64,000 bases of DNA. Source: Sphingosinicella flava. GTDB taxonomy: Bacteria; Pseudomonadota; Alphaproteobacteria; Sphingomonadales; Sphingomonadaceae. Below are positions 57,446 through 64,000 of this stretch, one piece after another. Each line of letters opens with the position of its first letter. Positions within the stretch are counted from its first letter, which is position 1. The stretch lies in contig NZ_CP065592.1 of the NCBI RefSeq assembly GCF_016025255.1, forward strand, positions 973,122 through 1,037,121. The letters are read 5' to 3'. The position numbers and the translations under genes are program-made. The notes below the pieces were generated by a model. That model did not search any database and was not told the origin of the DNA. It saw only the letters and a list, made by a program, of their open reading frames with translations.

Positions 57446-58852
57446 TCAATCGCCGGTCAGGATGCGGTCGACGAGTTGCTTCACCGACGGCACGAAGCCG
57501 TTCGAATAGAAAGGATCCCTCTTGAAGCGATAAGCGGCGTGGCCGGCGAACATCAGGTTTTCCTCGACCGGGCCGCCATGGGCGATGTCCTGCAGCGTCT
57601 TCTGGATGCAGAAGCTGCGCGGATCGGCGAGACGGCCGGTGCTGTTCTTTTCATTGTCCGCCCAGGACGAGAAGGCGCATTGCGACAGGCAGCCCATGCA
57701 GTCGGCCTGATCCTTGCGAATGATCGCCTTTTCCTCCGGCGTTACGAAAACGAGCGTTTCGTCAGGCGTCTTGAGCGTTTCAGTATAGCCCTGCGCATAC
57801 CATTCGCGGGCATGGAGCAGATCGCCCTTCGTCACCCAGACATTCTTTTTGCCCAAAACGCCGACATCAAGCTGGAAGGCATGATCGCCCAGCTCTTCCT
57901 TGGTGAAGGCGATCTGGCGATGCGAGCGGGCTTCGAGGTTGCGCAGGAACGGATTGCGCACCGCCGAAGAGTAGAAGCCGGTGGGGGAGAAGCGATGGAG
58001 GAGGACGTCGCCTTCCTCCAGCGTCATCAGGCGTGCCTTCCACTCTTCCGGGATCGGGCTTTCCTGCGTCAAGAGCGGGCGGGTGCCGAACTGGAAGGCG
58101 ATCTGGCCAAGCTCCGGATTGTCGATCCAGCCGTCCCATTCCTTCAAATTCCAGACGCCGCCCGCCATGACGATCGGCACATCGTCGGAAATGCCGCCCT
58201 GGCGCATCGTGTCGCGCAGCGCCTTGACGCGCGGATAGGGATCCTGCGGGACGAGCGGGTCTTCGGCATTGGAGAGGCCATTGTGGCCGCCCGCGAGCCA
58301 GGGGTCTTCATAGACCACGGCGGAAAGGTAATCGGCATATTTGGAATAAGCGCGCTTCCAGAGCGCGCTGAACGCGCGGGCCGAGCTGATGATCGGCAAA
58401 TAGGAGACGCCATAGGAAGCGGCGATTTCGGAGAGCTTATACGGCATGCCCGCGCCGCAGGTGACGCCCGCGACCATGCCCTTCGTGCGTTCGAGTACGC
58501 CGTGCAGGATGCGCTGGGCACCGCCCATTTCCCAAAGGACGTTGATGTTGATCGCGCCCTTGCCGTTCGCCAGGTCATAGGCGCGGCGGACCTGTTCGAC
58601 GGCGCCGTCGATGGCATATCGGATCAATTCTTCATGCCGGTCCCGGCGGGTGAGGGCGTTATAGACCTGGGGGATGATGCGGCCTTCAGGGTCGTAGCTA
58701 TCCGCATTGACGGCCGATACGGTGCCGATGCCGCCCGCCGCGGCCCAGGCGCCCGAACTCATGTGATTGGTCGCCGATACGCCTTTGCCGCCTTCCACCA
58801 GCGGCCACACTTCCCGGCCCGCATAAACGATCGGCCTGATACCCTTGAACAT
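57446..58852 (-). CDS. NAD(P)H-dependent flavin oxidoreductase, nitronate monooxygenase-like
   Basis: The 468-aa protein is related to the 2-nitropropane dioxygenase/FMN-dependent TIM-barrel family: VSATNHMSSGAWAAAGGIGT, VTCGAGMPYKLSEIAASYG, PIVMAGGVWNLKEWDGWI and LGQIAFQFGTRPLLTQES. A C-terminal extension contains ADCMGCLSQCAF (CxxCxxxC), unusual for ordinary nitronate monooxygenases and possibly a metal or cluster site. It starts at 58852 after GGAGGATGG. Substrate unknown. Confidence 0.82.
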   Translation of the reverse strand: MFKGIRPIVYAGREVWPLVEGGKGVSATNHMSSGAWAAAGGIGTVSAVNADSYDPEGRIIPQVYNALTRRDRHEELIRYAIDGAVEQVRRAYDLANGKGAININVLWEMGGAQRILHGVLERTKGMVAGVTCGAGMPYKLSEIAASYGVSYLPIISSARAFSALWKRAYSKYADYLSAVVYEDPWLAGGHNGLSNAEDPLVPQDPYPRVKALRDTMRQGGISDDVPIVMAGGVWNLKEWDGWIDNPELGQIAFQFGTRPLLTQESPIPEEWKARLMTLEEGDVLLHRFSPTGFYSSAVRNPFLRNLEARSHRQIAFTKEELGDHAFQLDVGVLGKKNVWVTKGDLLHAREWYAQGYTETLKTPDETLVFVTPEEKAIIRKDQADCMGCLSQCAFSSWADNEKNSTGRLADPRSFCIQKTLQDIAHGGPVEENLMFAGHAAYRFKRDPFYSNGFVPSVKQLVDRILTGD

Positions 58853-58914
58853 CCATCCTCCAAACAATTTCGCGCGGCTATACCGGCGAAATGACATCTT
58901 GCCAAAAAAACCTG

Positions 58915-59781
58915 TCAGGCGCGGGCTAGCACGCGTTCCAGAAGGCGGTCGATCGCCGCCACGGCTTCCGGTTCGTCAAGCAGCGGCGTGTGACCAACGT
59001 TCGGAACGGTCACGCTTTCCATGTCCGGCAGGCGCGCATGCATCTTTTCCAACGTCGTCGCCGACAGGAGGTCGGACCGTTCGCCCCGGACGACCAAAGT
59101 GGGCACATCCTCCAGCCCCGCAAGCGCCATCCACGGATCGAAACCGGCCGTGCCGTCCGGCGCCTTGAACGGTTCGGCGATGCGCATGTCGTAATCGAAG
59201 ACGATACGGCCGTTCTGACCGAGCCGGCACAGGCGCTTCGCCTGCGCAAGCCACTGGTCGAGCGTCCAGCCGGGGTAGATGCCCGCCTGCGCCTCGGCGA
59301 AATAGCGGGCGGCGTGGAGCCAGGTCGGCCAGCTTTGCGACCGCCCGACATAGGAACGGATGCGGGTGAGGCCCGCTGGGTCGAGTTCCGGACCGATATC
59401 GTTGATGAGCGCGCCCTTGAGGCGGCCCTGCTGGCTGTTCGACAAGAGCATGGTGAGGAGCCCGCCGAGCGAGGTGCCGAACAGAATGAAACGGTCCAAG
59501 GCCAGTTCGCGGATCAGCGCCTCGAGATCCTGAAGATAGACGGGCGGCACATAGGTCATCGCGTCCTTGGCATAAGCGCTTTCACCCCGCCCGCGCAGCT
59601 CGACGCAGATGACCCGCCAATCGCCCGCCAGCCGGCCCGCCACGGCTTCGAAATCGCGGGCATTGCGGGTGAGGCCGGGGATGCAGATGATCGGCGGACG
59701 CCCTTCATCTCCCGCATAGTCGCGATAATGGAGCCGCAGTCCGTCATTCGACAACCAATGTCCTTCGGCCCACGCCGCCAT
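58915..59781 (-). CDS. Alpha/beta hydrolase
   Basis: The 288-aa protein has the fold-typical PIICIPGLTRNARDFEAVAG (oxyanion region), nucleophile in LFGTSLGGLLTML, acid in VVRGERSDLLSATTLEKM, and His in VPNVGHTPLLDEPEAVAAI. This pattern suits esterases, lactonases and epoxide or haloalkane hydrolases; the substrate cannot be told. The start at 59781 follows GAGGGTG. It is divergent from selO. Confidence 0.88.
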   Translation of the reverse strand: MAAWAEGHWLSNDGLRLHYRDYAGDEGRPPIICIPGLTRNARDFEAVAGRLAGDWRVICVELRGRGESAYAKDAMTYVPPVYLQDLEALIRELALDRFILFGTSLGGLLTMLLSNSQQGRLKGALINDIGPELDPAGLTRIRSYVGRSQSWPTWLHAARYFAEAQAGIYPGWTLDQWLAQAKRLCRLGQNGRIVFDYDMRIAEPFKAPDGTAGFDPWMALAGLEDVPTLVVRGERSDLLSATTLEKMHARLPDMESVTVPNVGHTPLLDEPEAVAAIDRLLERVLARA

Positions 59782-59818
59782 GCTTGCACCCTCTACGATA
59801 AGCGCCACATATTGACGG

Positions 59819-61483
59819 ATGAACGGACTTCCACAACCCGCAAACTACCGGCCGGAAACGGCGATCCTGTCCCTGGGCACACCCTTTTACGACGCGGTCG
59901 AAGCGGCGGATTTTCCGCAGGCCATCCTGCGCTTCCGCAACGACCGCGCGGCGGCGGCGGTCGGCCTTGAAACCCTGAGCGATACGGAATGGGTTCGTCA
60001 TTTCGGGCGGTTCGAGCCCCTGCCGGACAGTCTGCCGGAGCCGCTGGCGCTCCGCTATCACGGCCATCAATTCCGTACCTACAATCCCGATATCGGCGAC
60101 GGACGCGGCTTCCTGTTCGCGCAATTGCGCGACCGCGAGGGGCGGCTGCTCGACCTGGGCACCAAGGGATCGGGTCAGACGCCCTATAGCCGCTTTGGCG
60201 ATGGGCGGTTGACGCTGAAGGGCGGCGTGCGCGAAATCCTCGCGACGGAAATGCTGGAGGCCTTGGGGGTCGGCACGTCCAAGACCTTTTCCCTCATCGA
60301 AACCGGCGAGGCGCTGCATCGGGGCGACGAACCCTCCCCTGCCCGATCGGCCGTTCTCGTGCGCCTCAGCCACGGCCACATCCGCATCGGCACCTTCCAG
60401 CGCCTGGCCTATCATCAGGACGCGGACGCGATGCGGCGGCTCACCGATTACTGCCTGACGCATTTCTTCGGCGAAGCGGGCGGCGAGGATGGCCCGGCGC
60501 GGCTGTTCGGCCACGTGGCAAGGGGCTGCGCGCGGCTCGCCGCCTCCTACATCGCGGCGGGCTTCGTTCATGGCGTGCTCAACACCGACAATATCAACGT
60601 CACGGCGGAAAGTTTCGATTACGGCCCCTGGCGCTTCACGCCAATGTGGGACGGCCATTTCACCGCCGCTTATTTCGATCAGACCGGCCTCTATTCCTTC
60701 GGCCGCCAGCCCGAGGCCATTCATTGGAACCTGGTCCAGCTGGCCGCCGCGCTTCGCCTCATTGCGGAAGCCGAGGCGTTGACGCCAATGATCGAAGCCT
60801 TCCCGGACCTGTTCCGGAGCGAATTGGCAGGCGCGATGCTGTGGCGGCTGGGGGTCAGCCCGAAGAGCCCCGCGGAGGACGCCGCCCTGCTCATCGCCAT
60901 CGAGCGGGCATTGTCCGAAAAGACGGTGACCATCGACCGCTTCTTCTTCGACTGGCGCGGCGGCCGCCTGCGCAGAGCGAACGGTGGGGCAAGGGAGACG
61001 GGGCCGATGCAGGATCCGGGAGGTGTCGCGGACGAAGCCCAGGCATCAGAGGCGGCGGAGGTTGCGCATAAACCTGGTGCAGCAGGGGAACCCGCGGCTT
61101 TCGCCGCTTCCTCTTATAAGGATACCCCTTATAAGGCGCCTTATAAGGAACACCCTTATGAGAGCGGTGCCTTTGCCGCCTTCCGGGAGGCGGTTGCGGG
61201 TTATGAGGCAGCTTGGGATGATGCGGGCTGGGACAATAGAGCTGCCGGGGCTTATGGGGTTGCCGACAGTGGACCGACCTCAGGACGTGAAACGAGGCCG
61301 GGCCATCCCGCGGCTTCAAGCGTCTGCAGCCATCCTTACTGGTCCGATGCGGAGCCCTGCTCCCTGCATATCGAAGAGGTCGAGGCGATCTGGGCGGCGA
61401 TCAACGAGCAGGACGATTGGAGCCCGCTTCAGGACAAGATCGCCGCGATCCGGCGCATGGGCGAGGCCATGCGCGGCGCTTGA
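59819..61483 (+). CDS. selO: Protein adenylyltransferase SelO with an in-frame repeat array
   Basis: The 554-aa pseudokinase-fold enzyme transfers AMP from ATP to protein Ser/Thr/Tyr. Family signatures are GHQFRTYNPDIGDGRGFLFA, GTKGSGQTPYSRFGDGRLTL, HGVLNTDNINVTAESFDYGP and YSFGRQPEAIHWNLVQL. It is longer than the 478-aa E. coli homologue; the surplus is mainly at about residues 390-500, a low-complexity stretch including SSYKDTPYKAPYKEHPYE from four TTATAA/TTATGA units, before the normal ending HPYWSDAEPCSLHIEEVEAI. The frame stays open, so the enzyme is probably active. Confidence 0.92.
   Translation: MNGLPQPANYRPETAILSLGTPFYDAVEAADFPQAILRFRNDRAAAAVGLETLSDTEWVRHFGRFEPLPDSLPEPLALRYHGHQFRTYNPDIGDGRGFLFAQLRDREGRLLDLGTKGSGQTPYSRFGDGRLTLKGGVREILATEMLEALGVGTSKTFSLIETGEALHRGDEPSPARSAVLVRLSHGHIRIGTFQRLAYHQDADAMRRLTDYCLTHFFGEAGGEDGPARLFGHVARGCARLAASYIAAGFVHGVLNTDNINVTAESFDYGPWRFTPMWDGHFTAAYFDQTGLYSFGRQPEAIHWNLVQLAAALRLIAEAEALTPMIEAFPDLFRSELAGAMLWRLGVSPKSPAEDAALLIAIERALSEKTVTIDRFFFDWRGGRLRRANGGARETGPMQDPGGVADEAQASEAAEVAHKPGAAGEPAAFAASSYKDTPYKAPYKEHPYESGAFAAFREAVAGYEAAWDDAGWDNRAAGAYGVADSGPTSGRETRPGHPAASSVCSHPYWSDAEPCSLHIEEVEAIWAAINEQDDWSPLQDKIAAIRRMGEAMRGA
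61110..61160. repeat. Family D array D2: TTATAAGG units in frame inside selO
   Basis: TTATAA cores at 61114, 61129 and 61141 and a degenerate TTATGA at 61155, spaced 12-15 bp. Each unit translates as (P/S)YK or PYE, giving the peptide SYKDTPYKAPYKEHPYE. Same unit as the intergenic D1 array at 37722-37760. Confidence 0.82.
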
Positions 61484-61531
61484 CCGTCGCCGCCAAACAT
61501 GGTGGGGCAATCCCCGCGCGCAGAGAAAGAT

Positions 61532-62962
61532 ATGATGACCGAAATCCTCGTTTCGACGGAGCCCGCGACCGGCGCGGCAATCTGGGAAAGCCCAATCGGC
61601 GACGTCGAGACCGAAGTCGCCGCGGCGCGCGCCGCCTTCCCGGCTTGGGCTGCCGAACCGCTCGCCGTTCGCACCGAAGCCTTGCGCCGCTTCGCCAACA
61701 CGGTGCGCGCGCACCAGGCCGAATTCGCCGACCTGATCGCACGCGAGACGGGAAAGCCGCTGTGGGAAGCCACGACCGAGGTCGAGGCGGTGGTCAACAA
61801 GGTCGATATTTCGATCAACGCTTATTCGGAGCGGAGCGCGCAGCACCGCTTCGAGGGCGCGATGGGCGCCAAGGTGGCGCTGCGCCATAAGCCGCACGGC
61901 GTGCTCGCGGTGCTTGGGCCGTATAATTTCCCGGCGCACCTGCCCAACGGACATATCGTCCCCGCCTTGCTTGCGGGGAATGCCGTCGTGTTCAAACCGT
62001 CCGAAAAGACGCCCGCGACCGGGCAAATCCTGGTCAAATTGTTTCACGAGGCGGGCATTCCGGAGGGCGTTGTCCGATGCCTGATCGGCGGCGCCGAACA
62101 GGGCAAGGCGCTGGCGGCCCATCCCGGCATCGACGGTCTGCTCTTCACCGGCTCCGCCCGCGCGGGGGTGTCGCTGCACAAGCAGTTCGCGGAAACGCCG
62201 CAGAAGATCCTGGCGCTCGAAATGGGCGGCAACAATCCGATCGCCGTCTGGGATGCGGGCGACATGGAGGCCGCGGCGGCGATCGTCGCGCAATCGGCTT
62301 TCCTGAGCGCGGGGCAAAGGTGCAGCAACGCCCGCCGCCTGATCGTCAAGGACGGGACAGAGGAAAAGCTGTTGAAGCCGCTCCTCAAGATCGTCGACCG
62401 GATCATTGTCGGCGATCCGCACGCCAAGCCCGCGCCGTTCATGGGCCCGGTGATCGACAATCAAGCCGCCGAGCAGCTGCAAGCCGCTTATGCGAGCCTG
62501 GTGGCGAAAGGTGCCACGGTGATTCGTGCCCTGGAGCGTCGCGATCCCGCCCTCCCCTTCCTCAGTCCCGCCATCCTGGATGTGACCGATGTCGCGGACC
62601 GGCCGGACGAGGAATTGTTCGGCCCGGTCCTCCAGATCATCCGCGTTCCCGATTTCGACGCGGCCCTCGCGGAAGCGAATAACACCGCTTACGGCCTGTC
62701 CGCCGCCTTGATCGGCGGCGGCCCCGAATTGTTCGAGCGATTCTGGACCTTCGTCCATGCGGGCGTCATCAATTGGAACAAGCCGACCAACGGCGCCCCG
62801 TCCAACGCGCCGTTCGGCGGCGTCGGCCTGTCGGGCAATCATCGCCCGAGCGCCTATTACGCCGCCGATTATTGCGCCTATCCGGTCGTGTCGTCGGAAG
62901 CCGAGCAGATTCGGGGCGCGATCACCACCGGCCTTCGCGATCCGGTAACGCTGGAAGGCTGA
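61532..62962 (+). CDS. astD: N-succinylglutamate 5-semialdehyde dehydrogenase
   Basis: The 476-aa NAD-dependent aldehyde dehydrogenase acts in the arginine succinyltransferase pathway. It shows VLGPYNFPAHLPNGHIVPAL, GLLFTGSARAGVSLHKQF, the general-base Glu in LALEMGGNNPIAVWDA, the catalytic Cys in SAGQRCSNARRLIVKDG, and NWNKPTNGAPSNAPFGGVG, which is typical of AstD. The start at 61532 follows AGAGAAAG; the rest of an ast operon is not in the window. It follows selO in the same direction with a 48-bp gap. Confidence 0.93.
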   Translation: MMTEILVSTEPATGAAIWESPIGDVETEVAAARAAFPAWAAEPLAVRTEALRRFANTVRAHQAEFADLIARETGKPLWEATTEVEAVVNKVDISINAYSERSAQHRFEGAMGAKVALRHKPHGVLAVLGPYNFPAHLPNGHIVPALLAGNAVVFKPSEKTPATGQILVKLFHEAGIPEGVVRCLIGGAEQGKALAAHPGIDGLLFTGSARAGVSLHKQFAETPQKILALEMGGNNPIAVWDAGDMEAAAAIVAQSAFLSAGQRCSNARRLIVKDGTEEKLLKPLLKIVDRIIVGDPHAKPAPFMGPVIDNQAAEQLQAAYASLVAKGATVIRALERRDPALPFLSPAILDVTDVADRPDEELFGPVLQIIRVPDFDAALAEANNTAYGLSAALIGGGPELFERFWTFVHAGVINWNKPTNGAPSNAPFGGVGLSGNHRPSAYYAADYCAYPVVSSEAEQIRGAITTGLRDPVTLEG

Positions 62963-62974
62963 GGGCGCCACCAC

Positions 62975-63058
62975 TCGTCATTCCAGCGCAAGCTGGAATC
63001 TCCCTTCTTTCGCTCGGCAGTAAGGGGAAGTGAGATTCCAGCTTGCGCTGGAATGACG
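62975..63058. repeat. Family C mirrored repeat, copy C4
   Basis: CGTCATTCCAGCGCAAGCTG then GAATCTC on the left; GAGATTCCAGCTTGCGCTGG then AATGACG on the right. It lies between the convergent astD and sensor-kinase genes. Confidence 0.8.
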
Positions 63059-63086
63059 GGAGAGAGGAAGGAGGGATGGAAGCCGC

Positions 63087-64000
63087 TTAAAGGGGCGCGT
63101 CTCGCGCCTCTTTCGCCAGCGACTCCGCCCCCTGCCGCTCGTCGGCCTGCCGGTAGGGCAAGCGAATGGTGGCGCGAAAGCCCTTTTCCAGCTTTTCCGT
63201 TTCGAGTGACGCATCGCCGTCGAAGATGAGGCTCAAACGGGCACGGACGTTGGCGAGGCCGACGCCGCCGCCCTCGCCACTTTGCCTCGGCGCGACATTC
63301 TCCTCGCCTTCGTTCCTGACCTCCAGAACCAGATCGCCGCCATCGCGCTTCGCGGTCACGCGAATTTCCGCCCAACCGCGATTGCGGTGCACGCCATATT
63401 TCACGGCGTTTTCGACGAGCGGCTGGAGGATGAAATTGGGCACCGCCGCATGTTCGACCGCATCGTCATAATCGATGGCGACATCGAGCCGGTCGCCGAA
63501 ACGGGCGGTTTCGATGTTCAGATAGGATTCGAGCACTTCGAACTCTTCGCCCAGCTCCCATTGATCGTCCGCCGCCGTCGCGGCGCGCAGAAAGCCGGCG
63601 AGATTGTCGCTCATCCGGCGTGCCTCGTCCGTGCGGTTGTCCACGATCAGGCTGGAAATGACGTTCAGCGAATTGCACATGAAATGCGGATTGAGCTGCA
63701 TGCGCAGCATGCTGAGCTCGTTTTGCAGCGCCGCGGCGCGCGCGTCGGCAAGCTCGGTCTCGCGCAGCCTGATCTTGCGGGCGGAGGACGCGACCCACAG
63801 CAAGGCTAGGACGCAGGCGAGCTGTATCCAATAAAAGGAGCCCACGATCACCATGAAACGCGGCACGAGGGGGAGCGGCCGGTGGCTGGGGATGATCAGG
63901 TGAATGGAATTCTGGATGCCGTAATCGAGGAAGGTCTGGACTGCTGCCGCGACGGTCAAGGCAAGCGGAATGAGAAGAAGCCCGAGCCAAAGCGGCCGTC
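63087..64000 (-). CDS. LytS/YehU-type sensor histidine kinase, C-terminal part
   Basis: The gene continues past the window edge, and the visible 304 codons include part of the N-terminal membrane domain (LLLIPLALTVAAAVQTFLDY, MVIVGSFYWIQLACVLALLW). The phosphoacceptor region reads LNPHFMCNSLNVISSL (family motif NPHFxxNxLN), and the ATP-binding N-box reads ILQPLVENAVKYGVHRN, with a G-box in GEGGGVGLANVRARL. Such kinases act with LytTR response regulators, whose gene may lie just beyond the window. The frame is open to position 64000. Confidence 0.9.
   Translation of the reverse strand, partial: RPLWLGLLLIPLALTVAAAVQTFLDYGIQNSIHLIIPSHRPLPLVPRFMVIVGSFYWIQLACVLALLWVASSARKIRLRETELADARAAALQNELSMLRMQLNPHFMCNSLNVISSLIVDNRTDEARRMSDNLAGFLRAATAADDQWELGEEFEVLESYLNIETARFGDRLDVAIDYDDAVEHAAVPNFILQPLVENAVKYGVHRNRGWAEIRVTAKRDGGDLVLEVRNEGEENVAPRQSGEGGGVGLANVRARLSLIFDGDASLETEKLEKGFRATIRLPYRQADERQGAESLAKEARDAPL

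Overview
The window reads as a chromosomal segment of an alphaproteobacterium of the order Sphingomonadales (Sphingomonas-like). The basis is the high G+C composition, a GcrA-type cell-cycle regulator, a three-gene petABC (cytochrome bc1) operon, sphingomonad-style gene orders (accA-xerD next to aroK-aroB; lapA-pyrF; argD near hslO; otsB-GH15-otsA), and intergenic spaces filled with palindromic repeats. It is mostly housekeeping and metabolic DNA with no rRNA, tRNA, CRISPR array, prophage or classical insertion sequence that I can see.

Layout. 1-10.4 kb: a clipped secreted-protein gene, accA, xerD, a large secreted hypothetical with a tiny membrane protein overlapping its start, aroK-aroB, a CPA2 antiporter with a RCK domain coupled to a NifU/IscU-like scaffold gene, a secreted YciI-like protein, cysS-cvpA. 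10.5-19 kb: radA, an EEP-family phosphatase/nuclease, a serine beta-lactamase-like hydrolase, the 3' relic of an M13 metallopeptidase gene cut off by a GlxA-type regulator, a patatin-like lipase, lapA-pyrF and a Tyr/Arg-rich lipoprotein. 19-32.7 kb: petABC, trmL-hemF, a GNAT acetyltransferase, lipB, small secreted proteins, queC-queE, hslO, argD with a promoter/hairpin leader, and an ABC-2 permease. 32.7-44.2 kb: gcrA, parE, apaG-recO, the Ku-LigD end-joining pair, and an operon of telA plus two mutually paralogous membrane proteins. 44.2-52.8 kb: a leucine/acyl-CoA catabolic cluster (CitE-like lyase, MaoC hydratase, carboxylase alpha and beta subunits, isovaleryl-CoA dehydrogenase, thiolase) interrupted by a 456-bp inverted-repeat element that carries a DUF559 endonuclease-like gene. 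52.9-64 kb: otsB-GH15-otsA trehalose genes, an SH3 protein, a nitronate-monooxygenase-like flavoprotein, an alpha/beta hydrolase, selO, astD and the 3' part of a LytS-type sensor kinase gene.

The most unusual aspect is the repeats. At least four palindromic families occur. Family A has full inverted pairs and solo arms. Family B has arms of about 51 bp that match 49/51 around the DUF559 gene and recur without a gene in two other places. Family C has short mirrored pairs. Family D consists of tandem CCTTATAAGG palindromes. One B copy lies in frame inside ligD and one D array lies in frame inside selO, so these elements are translated into linker peptides. The pattern suggests a mobile element with a nuclease-coding full-length form and non-coding, MITE-like derivatives. 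That reading is inference; the arms and the in-frame insertions are visible directly.

Other points worth attention are a candidate small RNA with an anti-Shine-Dalgarno loop upstream of queC, an attenuator-like arrangement before argD, and the telA operon. Start codons were chosen by eye from conserved N-termini, ribosome-binding sites and ATGA/GTGA overlaps. Family assignments rest on recognised motifs, not on searches.
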